NCBI RefSeq assembly: GCF_046237605.1
Contig: NZ_CP143542.1
Coordinates: 1,302,001 to 1,366,000 of the forward strand
Source of the DNA: Paraperibacillus marinus
Lineage (GTDB): Bacteria; Bacillota; Bacilli; Bacillales; DSM-1321
Direction of reading: 5' to 3'
Length of the DNA: 64,000 nt
The notes under the pieces are model-generated. The model ran no database searches. It saw only the letters and a list, made by a program, of their open reading frames with translations, and was not told the DNA's origin. Both the position numbers and the translations under genes were made by a program. Shown here piece by piece: positions 16,597-24,973 of the stretch; position 1 is the first letter of the stretch, and each line of letters starts with the position of its first letter.

Positions 16597-18453
16597 CTGC
16601 AGCTGACAAACAAAAGGGAAGCGGTTCCAATTCTCTGGCTTGCCATCTTCTTTTTATGGATCAAAACGTATATATTGTATAAAACCAGTTTTCATATTGT
16701 AACAGCAAGTATTCTGCAGGAGTTTATTCTATTCATAAATCCCCTCGGCTTTCTGCTGGTCCTGTTCGGTGCCGGAACCTTCTTTAAACAGAAGAGACTG
16801 CGGATTTATATAGTGTCTGGAAGCCTTCTGATGTCGGTCATCCTATATTCAAATGTGGTTTTTTACCGGTTCTATAATGATTTTTTGACCTTTCCGGTGC
16901 TCTTTCAAACGAGCAATATGGGCGACCTCGGCAGCAGCATCGAAGACCTGGTGTCCTTGTCGGATGCCGCTTATTTTCTGGATGTTATACTCCTCTTGGT
17001 GATTGCGTCACGCATGCCTTCCTGGGTTGACTTTAAATCTTATACATGGGGAAGACGCAAGCATCTTTTCATTCTGGCGGCTGTCATCACCGCCGTGAAT
17101 CTCGGGCTTGCGGAAACACAGCGTTCGCAGCTGCTGACAAGGACTTTTGACCGTGAGATCCTTGTGAAAAATATCGGGACCTTCAATTACCACCTCTATG
17201 ATGCCCTATTGCAGACAACATCGTCCGCAAAGAGAGCGCTCGCTGACGGCAGCAAGCTCTCGGGAATTCAGAATTATATAGAGGCCGGACACAGCCCTGC
17301 TAAAAACAGCCATTTCGGGGAGGCCAGGGGTAAAAATCTGATCATGATTTCCATGGAGTCCCTTCAGAGCTTCGTCATTGGCAAAAAAGTGAATGGCAGG
17401 GAAATCACCCCGTTTCTGAATGAATTTATCAAAGAAAGCTATTACTTTGATAATTTTTACCATCAAACAGGACAGGGAAAAACCTCGGATGCGGAATTTA
17501 TTACTGAAAACTCCCTGTATCCCCTGGGCAGGGGTGCCGTTTTCTTTACGAATCCCCAGAATGAATACCATGCCACACCAGAGATTCTTGCAGACCAGGG
17601 CTATTTTACAGTGTCCATGCATGCCAACAATAAAAGTTTCTGGAACCGGGATATCATGTATAAAGCTCTCGGCTATTCAAGGTTTTACAGCCTGCCTGAC
17701 TATAAGGTGAGTCCGGAAAATTCGGTGGGCTGGGGCTTGAAGGATCAGGACTTCTTTGACCAGTCCCTCGGGCATATGAAAGAAATGCGACAGCCTTTTT
17801 ATACAAAGCTCATCACGCTTACCAACCACTTTCCTTTTACACTGGGGGAGGAGGACCGTAAAATCGAGGAGTTCAATTCGGGCAGCACGACCTTGAACCG
17901 ATACTTTCCGGCGGTCAGGTATATGGATGAATCCATCGGGAAGTTCATTGAAGGACTGAAGGATAACGGTCTGTATGATAAGTCCATCATCGTCCTGTAT
18001 GGGGACCATTATGGGATCTCAGACAACCACAATGATGCGATGGCCCAGTTTTTAGGCCGTGAGATTACACCCTTTGAAGCCGTCCAGCTGCAGAGGGTTC
18101 CTATGCTCATCCATATACCGGGCAGGAAGGGAAGGACCCTCTCTTCCGTATCAGGGCAGATTGATGTAAAGCCTACTCTCCTGAATTTGTTAGGTGTTGA
18201 GGACAGCAAGGATCTTTCATTTGGCCATGATCTGCTTGATGGCGGCAAAGAGCCGTTCACGGTCCTCCGGAATGGGAATTTTATTACAAAAGATTATGTT
18301 TATACTCAGGATGCATGCTATTCCAGAAAAACCGGACAGCCCGTACCGGCACTGGGATGCGAGCCATACATGAAGAGGGCAGAAACAGAGCTTCAATATT
18401 CGGATGAAATCATCTATGGCGATCTCCTGCGTTTTTCACATAAAAAGGAATGA
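16597..18453 (+). CDS. yqgS: LTA synthase family protein (YqgS-like), apparent CTG start
   Basis: Polyglycerolphosphate lipoteichoic acid synthase or primase of the sulfatase superfamily. About five N-terminal TM helices (starting WLAIFFLWIKTYILY) are followed by an extracellular catalytic domain. The nucleophile is Thr296 in GQGKTSDAEF. Metal ligands are in MISMES, VSMHANNKSFWNR and LYGDHYGIS. The strongest ribosome binding site in the 5' region, AAAGGAGGGG, is 5-6 bases before a CTG at 16597. No ATG, GTG or TTG follows it before the first TM helix. The alternative GTG at 16525 lies just after the glcK terminator with no ribosome binding site. Paralogues LtaS/YfnI/YvgJ cannot be excluded except by synteny. 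Confidence 0.88.
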   Translation: MQLTNKREAVPILWLAIFFLWIKTYILYKTSFHIVTASILQEFILFINPLGFLLVLFGAGTFFKQKRLRIYIVSGSLLMSVILYSNVVFYRFYNDFLTFPVLFQTSNMGDLGSSIEDLVSLSDAAYFLDVILLLVIASRMPSWVDFKSYTWGRRKHLFILAAVITAVNLGLAETQRSQLLTRTFDREILVKNIGTFNYHLYDALLQTTSSAKRALADGSKLSGIQNYIEAGHSPAKNSHFGEARGKNLIMISMESLQSFVIGKKVNGREITPFLNEFIKESYYFDNFYHQTGQGKTSDAEFITENSLYPLGRGAVFFTNPQNEYHATPEILADQGYFTVSMHANNKSFWNRDIMYKALGYSRFYSLPDYKVSPENSVGWGLKDQDFFDQSLGHMKEMRQPFYTKLITLTNHFPFTLGEEDRKIEEFNSGSTTLNRYFPAVRYMDESIGKFIEGLKDNGLYDKSIIVLYGDHYGISDNHNDAMAQFLGREITPFEAVQLQRVPMLIHIPGRKGRTLSSVSGQIDVKPTLLNLLGVEDSKDLSFGHDLLDGGKEPFTVLRNGNFITKDYVYTQDACYSRKTGQPVPALGCEPYMKRAETELQYSDEIIYGDLLRFSHKKE

Positions 18454-18475
18454 GACTATCTCATTCTTTTTTTTT
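18448..18475 (+). terminator. Terminator overlapping the yqgS stop codon
   Basis: GAATGAG / CTCATTC around a 5-base loop followed by nine T. The TGA stop codon lies inside the left arm. Confidence 0.85.
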
Positions 18476-18483
18476 GTAGAAAA

Positions 18484-18660
18484 GGGGCGGAGCTCATATC
18501 ATAAGGCTTCCTGCAGCTAGGTATGATCGCCATCTTGCTGGCATTCCTGCCTGCGCCTTACTCCGCTCCACCGCCTTATTATGTTTGTGCCTGCGTTTGT
18601 CCAGGTTCTTTTCCATGCATGGGCTGCGGGAAGAAAAATCATGTTTGTTATGGTCTTATG
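18484..18660 (+). repeat. Dispersed intergenic repeat, copy 2
   Basis: The plus strand matches the minus strand of 6320-6487 through ordered blocks, including the identical 20-mer at 18561-18580. The rest is diverged with small indels. Both copies lie right after a plus-strand gene (phoU, yqgS) but in opposite orientation. No open frame is conserved between them. It fills most of the gap between yqgS and yqgU. Confidence 0.7.
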
Positions 18661-18717
18661 CTGGAAGCAGATTTCCTATATACTTAAGGCAATAAGTGAT
18701 CAGGGGGTGAAGGGCAA

Positions 18718-19791
18718 GTGAAGGGGGCGCGTTGGGTATGTATACTGCTTTGCTCCGTATCAATGATGTCAGGCTGCAATTTAAGTGACGAAGCCGGAAA
18801 AGAACCGGCAAAAAAACCTCATAAAGAAGAACGGCAGGTTAGTTCAACCCTTAATCCCCGGACCATCAGCAGCAGGCAGTATAAAATGACCGAAATTGCC
18901 GGCTGGCTGAACCAAGAAACTATACTATTCACAGCCCTACAAGGATCTAAAAGCAAGGCTGTCAAACATAATATCAAGACAGGAGAGGAAGCTGTCCTGT
19001 TCGAGGGAGCATTCCCTATTTCATCAATAAAACTAAGCCCCGACGGGAAACAATTTTTGATCCAGACTTCCTCAGCAGACGGCAAAATGGAACTTTTGGC
19101 CATTTCGGGGAATGGAGAGAGGCTTCATACCCTCAGCCTTCCGGCGGCGGAAGTCAGCGTTCAGTGGAACCCTTTTCGAAGCGGAGAGTATCTGGCTTCA
19201 GCCTTTGACAGAGACTGGACGTTCAGCGGCTATATTGTGGATACATCCGCTCAAAAGGTCGAGGAAATTGGGATGGAGGTCCCTTTCCTGCAATGGAATT
19301 CAGAAAAAGAGTTTCTTTTAAAGGATATAGGAAAAGATCCGGCAAAAGAAACCGGACCGCTTCTCGCAGAGGCGGCAAACGGGCAGGGAAAAAGAAAGCT
19401 GCTTGATAATGTCTTGTTTTTTCAGCGTGAAAAAGATGTGCTTGCGGTCTTGTCACAAGAAGGTCCGGAAAAAGGGCGACTTTCGTTCTTTGGACCAGAC
19501 ATGAAGACGTATCACAAGTTCCCGCTCGCTCTGCAGTCCGGCCATTCTGCAACTCTGCATCTGTCTATCAATCCGGAGAAGGCAATCTGTGCTGCCATTG
19601 TGCCAGCGGATAGCGGCAGATTTGAATTGGTTGTCTTTAACTGGAAGACCGGCACGAAACAGACCATATTGGAAGATTGTCCTGATGAACCCATCTCCCT
19701 CTCTCCGGACGGGACGGTGTGCCTGATGGGCAGCCAGCTCGAAAAAGCAGTAAGTATTGGTGAGCGGAAAGTCTATCCCTTATACGAATAA
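18718..19791 (+). CDS. yqgU: YqgU-like lipoprotein with beta-propeller
   Basis: A 357-residue protein with a lipoprotein signal peptide: hydrophobic core VCILLCSVSMMSGC with the lipobox Cys near residue 20. It is therefore anchored outside the membrane. The mature part has repeated propeller strands (IKLSPDGKQFLIQT, ISLSPDGTVCLMG). The start is GTG after AGGGGGTG. Function unknown; the name follows synteny and the propeller architecture. Confidence 0.85.
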   Translation: MKGARWVCILLCSVSMMSGCNLSDEAGKEPAKKPHKEERQVSSTLNPRTISSRQYKMTEIAGWLNQETILFTALQGSKSKAVKHNIKTGEEAVLFEGAFPISSIKLSPDGKQFLIQTSSADGKMELLAISGNGERLHTLSLPAAEVSVQWNPFRSGEYLASAFDRDWTFSGYIVDTSAQKVEEIGMEVPFLQWNSEKEFLLKDIGKDPAKETGPLLAEAANGQGKRKLLDNVLFFQREKDVLAVLSQEGPEKGRLSFFGPDMKTYHKFPLALQSGHSATLHLSINPEKAICAAIVPADSGRFELVVFNWKTGTKQTILEDCPDEPISLSPDGTVCLMGSQLEKAVSIGERKVYPLYE

Positions 19792-19798
19792 ATCCGAA

Positions 19799-19832
19799 AA
19801 AAAGACACGGACCAGGAGTCCGTGTCTTTTTT
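19799..19832. terminator. Bidirectional terminator between yqgU and yqgW
   Basis: A perfect 13-bp stem (AAAAGACACGGAC / GTCCGTGTCTTTT) with loop CAGGA, with A and T runs on the two sides. It serves convergent yqgU and the small gene on the minus strand. Confidence 0.93.
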
Positions 19833-19837
19833 CCTGA

Positions 19838-20011
19838 TTAATGGCCGGCAGGATAGCCGTGGTTTAGAACGGTCATGACGGTGAACCACCCGAATACTGC
19901 AAGCGATCCTCCGGCAAAAATGATACCCAATAGGTTTTTGCTTTTGAAAGAACTAAAAAGACCAAAAAGAGCAAAAAGTGTAACAAGTGCAAATATGATT
20001 GGCAAACCCAT
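19838..20011 (-). CDS. yqgW: DUF2759 small membrane protein (YqgW-like)
   Basis: A 57-residue protein starting MGLPIIFALVTLFALFGLF, with two hydrophobic segments separated by SSFKSKN and ending in a short polar tail (NHGYPAGH). This is the DUF2759 architecture, found beside yqgU in Bacillus. The minus-strand leader contains AGGGGGACATAAAG before the ATG. Function unknown. Confidence 0.8.
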   Translation of the reverse strand: MGLPIIFALVTLFALFGLFSSFKSKNLLGIIFAGGSLAVFGWFTVMTVLNHGYPAGH

Positions 20012-20259
20012 CTTTATGTCCCCCTGTTGTACAAATTAAGTGTCCGGGCCTTGTCCATTCCCAAATGGCGGCAGGCCTGCTAAAAATATGTAGATATTTG
20101 TGCATCCGTTTTTATTTTAATGGTTTTTCAAATATTTGTCGAGGTTAATTAGAAACTCTTGGGTTGTTTCGTGCAAGCGGTTACGGATGCAGCTGCATTG
20201 TTTGCATAAACTTTATTTATATTAGCTCTTATCGCATATATGGAGGCTTTTAAACGAGT

Positions 20260-20355
20260 AAGTGGATTTCACTCCACCTGCGCGGGGCGGGCGGTGATCC
20301 TCCTCGTCTTCGCCTGAGGGGTCTCACCTGTCCCGCAGCTCCAAATAAAGCGGAG
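20260..20355. repeat. Bacillaceae GC-rich intergenic repeat
   Basis: A GC-rich island (GGGGCGGGCGGTGATCCTCC, GGGGTCTCACCTGTCCCGC) with a GTGGA/TCCAC end hairpin inside AT-rich DNA. I recognise the word order from a repeat that is very common between genes in Bacillus-group genomes. The rest of the gap 20012-20530 shows no gene. Confidence 0.65.
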
Positions 20356-20438
20356 AACGGTGCCTGTTAAGCTTAATAACCTTAATGCACAATGTATTTA
20401 CTTTATAAGGCTCTGTTGAAGTTTAATGCTGATATTAC

Positions 20439-20484
20439 TTATAAAAATGGAAGTTCCCAATTTGTGAAAGTTCCATTTTTATAA
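20439..20484. terminator. Bidirectional terminator beside the AT-rich membrane gene
   Basis: A perfect 14-bp inverted repeat (TTATAAAAATGGAA / TTCCATTTTTATAA) with an 18-base loop. It lies downstream of the leftward gene at 20531-20905. Confidence 0.75.
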
Positions 20485-20530
20485 TATTTGCTTGTTAAAC
20501 TAACGAACCACTTTTGTTTAAGTGTAATTG

Positions 20531-20905
20531 TTATTTTTTTTCAATCGCCATTCGCAAGTTCGAGATAACTCCAATAAGCAATACTGACGAACAAACCATT
20601 TTTTCAAAAGGTGTTCCAAACAATTGTTGTATAAATCCAAAAGACCAAAGTACAACAAAAAACCAACATATAACGGTTATTCCTCTTTTGTATTTAGATA
20701 GTTTTATTCTACCAACAATCAACGTAAAAACTACTCCAATAATAGAAATAACGAGATTTATAACAGATATTGGCAGCTGTTCAGCGAATGATTCAGACCT
20801 CCCACCATTAACCCAAGTGAATGGAATGCTTTTGCTTATAATAAGAAAGTGGATTAAGATGGTCAAGGAGTAAAAAATAATTCCCATAAATACAGCTGTT
20901 TTCAT
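20531..20905 (-). CDS. Unknown four-TM membrane protein
   Basis: A 124-residue hydrophobic protein with about four TM segments (VFMGIIFYSLTILIHFLII, ISVINLVISIIGVVFTLIV, GITVICWFFVVLWSFGFI, VCSSVLLIGVISNLRMAI). AGGA precedes the ATG at moderate distance. Base composition is far more AT-rich than the flanking host genes, and it sits next to an IS relic, so recent acquisition is likely. I do not recognise the family. An overlapping plus-strand frame of similar length lacks a ribosome binding site and is treated as a shadow. Confidence 0.6.
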   Translation of the reverse strand: MKTAVFMGIIFYSLTILIHFLIISKSIPFTWVNGGRSESFAEQLPISVINLVISIIGVVFTLIVGRIKLSKYKRGITVICWFFVVLWSFGFIQQLFGTPFEKMVCSSVLLIGVISNLRMAIEKK

Positions 20906-21234
20906 ATTAATTTTCCTGAGTTTTTCTAAAATAAAATCACCTCATTTTTCTTCCTGTTTAAATTTTATTAATCCAGTAATATACTATTCCTATATTTCTT
21001 ACCATCTGACAGGTAACTGAAAGTAAGATTTCGAAAAGTTATCAAAAATCACCATTATTCTTAAACAGAGCAAAAAACATCGGCTGGGTATTGTTGTCGA
21101 ACTAAACTGCCCGTTCGTTGAACAAGCAGTAACGTTTATATCGTGAGTCTAGATAACCTAATTGTATCATCTGTTTCCATATTTTGTGTTAAATTTCCTT
21201 AAATCATCAAGTCATTCATAGTATTAGGATTCCT

Positions 21235-21530
21235 TTAATGTTGAATGGATTCTAACACCTGAAACCAAGCAAGGTAATTATTCAATATTTAGTTGCAACT
21301 CCATTAAAACGTTGTATCCATCCTTTAAGCCTTCGGTGATAATTGTTAACGTTTTGGATAGGGTATAGACCTTTGTGTGAACCTTACCATCAGACTTGAA
21401 TTGATAAATATCCATCCCTTTTTCTGCAGCATATCAACAATCGCCTGAGTATGTGCCATATCGAACGATATGTTCTGATTCGCAGTCAGGACACTGCCCG
21501 CTTCTCCTGAGGATAAAACGCCGGGAATCA
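21235..21530 (-). pseudogene. Decayed IS1595-type transposase
   Basis: Two ends of a transposase remain on the minus strand. Near 21434-21500 a zinc-ribbon start reads GQCPDCESEHIVRYGTYSG. Near 21240-21350 the typical IS1595/ISXO2 C terminus reads NNYHRRLKGWIQRFNGVATK and, after a one-base deletion, NNYLAWFQVLES. The DDE catalytic core between them is deleted and several stops and frameshifts are present. Family assignment is from pattern memory; terminal repeats were not found. Confidence 0.6.
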
Positions 21531-21597
21531 ATAGAATTCAGATTCTTTGCGGGATGGTGTAAGATATAAGCATCTATCCATGAAAGGGTGACGCGAT

Positions 21598-22224
21598 ATG
21601 AAATGGTTTCAGCTGCCGCTTGGAAGTCTGCAGACCAATTGTTATGTACTCGCAAACAGCAAGAAGGAATGCCTGATTTTTGATCCGGGCGGGGATGCGG
21701 GGAAGCTTTTTGATTTTATTTCTGGAAAAGGCCTGGAGCCAAAGGCAGTGCTGCTGACGCATGCTCATTTTGACCATATCGGTGCCCTTGATGACATTCG
21801 CCAGGAATATGGCATCCAAGCTTATATCCATGAAAAGGAAACAGACTGGCTCATTGATCCCGCCTTGAACGGATCCAAATTCTTTATGGGTGGTGCCATG
21901 CGCATGAACCCGGCGGAAAATGTGGTGAAGGGTGATCAGAAAATGACTGTGAAGGGCTTTGATTTCGAGCTGATCGAGACACCTGGACATTCTCCAGGAA
22001 GTGTTTCATACTATTTTAAAGAGGCAGGAGCCGTCTTTTCCGGCGATGCCCTGTTCCGCCGGAGCATTGGCAGGACAGATCTGCCAGGGGGCAATCATAA
22101 ACAGCTTATCCAAAGCATCAAAAACAAATTGCTGAAGCTGCCGAACAGCACGGTTGTCCTGTCAGGCCATGGCGATGCCACAACCATTCGGGAAGAAACC
22201 AGGGAGAACCCGTTTCTGACTTAA
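21598..22224 (+). CDS. yqgX: Metallo-beta-lactamase-fold hydrolase (glyoxalase II-like)
   Basis: A 208-residue cytoplasmic hydrolase. The dinuclear-metal motif THAHFDH is at residues 54-60, with further ligands in ETPGHSPGS, FSGDALF and LSGHG. B. subtilis YqgX belongs to the GloB-like group acting on thiol-conjugated lactate; the substrate here is inferred. AAAGGGTGACGCGAT precedes the ATG. The region upstream is the IS relic, so its native promoter may have been altered. Confidence 0.87.
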   Translation: MKWFQLPLGSLQTNCYVLANSKKECLIFDPGGDAGKLFDFISGKGLEPKAVLLTHAHFDHIGALDDIRQEYGIQAYIHEKETDWLIDPALNGSKFFMGGAMRMNPAENVVKGDQKMTVKGFDFELIETPGHSPGSVSYYFKEAGAVFSGDALFRRSIGRTDLPGGNHKQLIQSIKNKLLKLPNSTVVLSGHGDATTIREETRENPFLT

Positions 22225-22254
22225 TAGTACCCTTAACTAAGGCAGGGGATCAGG

Positions 22255-23370
22255 ATGCTTGAACAGATCAAGGAAACAATCAGACAGAGTGAGAATGGTC
22301 TGATTTCATACCGGGAATTCATTTCGCTTGCCTTATATGCGCCGAATGCCGGCTATTATGCAAGTGACCGGGTTAAAATCGGGCGAAGCGGGGATTTTTA
22401 CACCTCGGCAAATGTATCCGATATCCTCGGGACAGTCCTTGGAAAGTGGTTCGGCTTCCTGATAGCGCATGGTAAAACCGCACCGGTGATCTGTGAGCTT
22501 GGCGGAGGCACAGGCCGGCTTGCCCGCTCGGTACTGGATGCCTTGAAGCTGGCCGTTCCTGAAATCTATCATGAGATCAAGTATATGATGGTAGAGACGA
22601 GTCCCTATCATATCAGCCTGCAGAAAGAGTCACTGAGGGAGCATCCCGCGGCTGTTTTCCTCACAGACATTGAAGAAGCGGGGAACCTTGAGGGAATTCT
22701 TTTCTCTAATGAGTTTTTCGATGCCTTTCCCGTTTCGGTGATTGAAATGCGGGATGGGGAGCTTTTTGAAGTCTTTGTCGGGCTTGCTGATGGAAGATTG
22801 ATAGAGAAGCCTGTCATTCTTCGGGACCCGGCCATTCTCCGCTTCCTTGCAGAAGGAGGATGGCAGCTTTCTGAGGGCCAGAGGCTCGAGGTGCCGCTTG
22901 ATATGCTGGATTATCTGGACAAGATAGACAGGAGCTTCTCCAAGGGAGTTATGCTTACCCTTGATTACGGGTACACCCAAGAGGAATGGATGGCTCCCGA
23001 GGTGCGGTCGGGAAGCCTGAGGGCCTATCACAAACATACTCAGAACCATGATGTCCTCGCTCGTGCCGGGGAAATGGACATTACCGCCCATATTCACTGG
23101 GACGCCATGCGGGATAAGCTAAGGGGTGCTGGATTTGTACATAGGAGCCTCTTGCGGCAGGACGAGTTCCTCCTAAAGGCAGGCATCCTTGATGAGCTCA
23201 CTGCCCATACCGATCCTGATCCATTCTCTGCGGTCAGCAGCCGGAACCGGGCAGCGAGAAGTTTAATAACACCCGGCGGCATCTCTTCAAGCTTCCGCGT
23301 CAGCCTTGATACAAGGAATATGGAAGAAGCCATTCTCTTTCCAAATGAAAAACCCATGGAACTGAAATAG
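22255..23370 (+). CDS. DUF185 SAM-dependent methyltransferase
   Basis: A 371-residue protein of the COG1565/NDUFAF7 (MidA) family. It has the N-terminal ISYREFISLALYAPNAGYY segment, the SAM loop CELGGGTGRLARSV and the SNEFFDAFPV motif. Mitochondrial relatives methylate an arginine of complex I; the bacterial substrate is unknown. It lies 30 bases after yqgX with GGCAGGGGATCAGG before the ATG, suggesting co-transcription. Confidence 0.87.
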   Translation: MLEQIKETIRQSENGLISYREFISLALYAPNAGYYASDRVKIGRSGDFYTSANVSDILGTVLGKWFGFLIAHGKTAPVICELGGGTGRLARSVLDALKLAVPEIYHEIKYMMVETSPYHISLQKESLREHPAAVFLTDIEEAGNLEGILFSNEFFDAFPVSVIEMRDGELFEVFVGLADGRLIEKPVILRDPAILRFLAEGGWQLSEGQRLEVPLDMLDYLDKIDRSFSKGVMLTLDYGYTQEEWMAPEVRSGSLRAYHKHTQNHDVLARAGEMDITAHIHWDAMRDKLRGAGFVHRSLLRQDEFLLKAGILDELTAHTDPDPFSAVSSRNRAARSLITPGGISSSFRVSLDTRNMEEAILFPNEKPMELK

Positions 23371-23385
23371 TTCCATGGGTTTTTA
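23348..23385. terminator. Bidirectional terminator after the DUF185 gene
   Basis: AAAACCCATGGAAC / GTTCCATGGGTTTT, a 14-bp perfect stem with a 7-base loop that includes the stop codon; T run follows. It also lies downstream of leftward yqgY. Confidence 0.93.
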
Positions 23386-23393
23386 TGTATGAA

Positions 23394-23639
23394 TTAGTGT
23401 CCGCCGGCACCAGGTGTCATCATGAATGTCGTCCAGTAAGTAAATCCGGCGAAAAAGACGGTAAGATATGCACCAAAAACATAGATATACATACGCTCTG
23501 ATAATTTTAAATAGCTTAATAAAACAAAGAATCCAGTTTGTCCGAAAAATAGCAATGCTGCTGTATGCATGTCCCCCATGTAGAAGAAGATCGCGAAGAT
23601 CCCAGTCCAGAAGCCAAGCACCCGATACATACGCTCCAT
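23394..23639 (-). CDS. yqgY: DUF2626 membrane protein (YqgY)
   Basis: An 81-residue protein with three hydrophobic segments and the DUF2626 start MERMYRVLGFWTGIFAIFFY. AAAGGAGGGG lies just before the ATG. The position between yqgX and comGA matches B. subtilis. Function unknown. Confidence 0.88.
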   Translation of the reverse strand: MERMYRVLGFWTGIFAIFFYMGDMHTAALLFFGQTGFFVLLSYLKLSERMYIYVFGAYLTVFFAGFTYWTTFMMTPGAGGH

Positions 23640-24103
23640 ATGTTCCCCTCCTTTGTTGTAACAGTATTATCCTAAATTATTATAAATTAACAAGAACCGT
23701 AATGTAAAGAATAGTTTGTCAGGGCGGACGGCTGATTGTAAGTGTTTACAGATTCCATACCACCAAGGAGGGTGGAATCAAACGTAACTGAAATGATTCC
23801 TGAAACTGATGCAGCATCCCTGTTGATTATCATCATAAAAAGCTTGTCCATCTTTTTTGAATTAAAAAATGTAAACTTTCACTAAAAAATGCAGGAAACA
23901 AACCAGACAAGATATTGAATCTGGTCCCAAAAGGCGAAATCCTATCGATTCTTGCTGCAGCGGGAGGAGGAAGAGTGCTCTGCTTCTTCTGATCGCAGGG
24001 CTCGAATCCCATAAATAAGATCGATTGAAATCAAAGGAAAATAGCGGTTGACACCCAATCTCCTGCCTGAAAAGGGGGAGACGGGCATTTAACCATCGAG
24101 CTG

Positions 24104-24130
24104 AAAAGGACCTGCAGGTTCCTTTTTTTC
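24104..24130 (+). terminator. Terminator-like hairpin upstream of comGA
   Basis: AAAAGGACC / GGTTCCTTTT with loop TGCA and one bulge, followed by a T run. The 583-base gap 23640-24222 holds no convincing gene. It also holds an inverted repeat GATTCCA / TGGAATC around 23751-23779. The T-tailed hairpin could end a small RNA or act as a leader attenuator for comGA. Confidence 0.5.
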
Positions 24131-24222
24131 GTTCAGGCTGAAAATTTGTTGTTTTCATATAACGATATCTTTTTACAAATAATAGACATTTTATGCTGCG
24201 TCAAGCAGGAATTTAATCCATC

Positions 24223-24909
24223 TTGTCGAATACAATAGGCAGAAAGGAAGGTGATTCTATTGGAGCTATTGAAAAGACAGCCGACCGAATATTGACGTTC
24301 GGCTATAAGGAGCAGGCCTCCGACATCCACATTATCCCCCGAAAAGAGGACTTCCTCGTCCAGCTCCGTATCGCTAACAATCTTGTCCCCCTCGAAGTTC
24401 TACCCGTAAAACAGGCCCACCGGCTGCTGTCCCATTTTAAGTTCCTGGCATCCATGGATATTGGTGAAAAGAGAAGGCCGCAGAGCGGATCTTTCTCCGT
24501 GGTGATCGGGAAGACCACAATCGGCCTCAGGCTGTCCACACTCCCCGCAGCCTTTGCAGAAAGCCTTGTCATCCGCCTCATTCCCCAGCAGCAGATTCTC
24601 CCGCTTCAGCAAATCTCTCTATTTCCCAAAACAACATCCAGGCTTCTTGCACTGCTCCGCCACTCACACGGATTGATGATCTTTACCGGTCCGACAGGGA
24701 GCGGCAAGACGACAACTCTATATTCCCTGCTGAACCACGCCGGTGAATTCATCAACCGCAATATCATCACACTGGAAGACCCGATTGAAAATCATTCTGA
24801 ACAGGTGCTGCAGGTCCAAATCAATGAAAAGGCCGGCATCACTTACTCGGTCGGTCTTAAGGCAGCCCTCAGGCATGATCCTGATATCATCATGCCATAC
24901 CTTAAATAA
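24223..24909 (+). pseudogene. comGA: comGA, 5' part, interrupted by prophage
   Basis: Traffic ATPase that powers assembly of the competence pseudopilus. About 220 of the expected ~350 residues remain: the ASDIHIIPR segment, SHFKFLASMDIGE, Walker A (FTGPTGSGKTT) and LEDPIE. The reading frame follows the family up to RHDPDIIM, where LGEIRDAETA should come. Instead four foreign codons (PYLK) and a stop appear, and the prophage integrase follows. The 3' part must lie beyond the prophage. The ribosome binding site GGAAGGTGA precedes an ATT (24259), not a normal start; TTG 24223 lies upstream of it. Confidence 0.92.
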
Positions 24910-24912
24910 ATG
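24870..24912. other. Prophage left attachment site (attL) region
   Basis: The comGA homology ends at about 24895, inside the codons for DPDIIM. This is 60-80 bases from the 3' end of the leftward integrase, the usual place of an attachment core. The exact core cannot be set without the right end, which is outside the window. Confidence 0.7.
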
Positions 24913-24973
24913 TTGATATATAAAGGGTTTTAGCTGCCGTTTTGTGTGGGTGACCACATTTTGACCACTTTTC

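Noticed and set aside
20405..20440. GGCTCTGTTGAAGTTT resembling an IS6-family terminal repeat
   Set aside because: No matching inverted end or IS6 transposase nearby; the likeness is too short.
20514..20873. A 119-codon plus-strand frame opposite the AT-rich membrane gene
   Set aside because: No ribosome binding site, low-complexity Asn/Thr/Ile-rich product, and the minus strand gives a coherent four-TM protein with a terminator.
23769..23885. A GTG-started plus-strand frame of ~37 codons near AGGAGG
   Set aside because: The AGGAGG touches the GTG with no spacing and an inverted repeat covers it; not enough to call a gene.
23862..24158. A 98-codon minus-strand frame before comGA
   Set aside because: No ribosome binding site, no recognisable domain, and it runs through the terminator-like hairpin.
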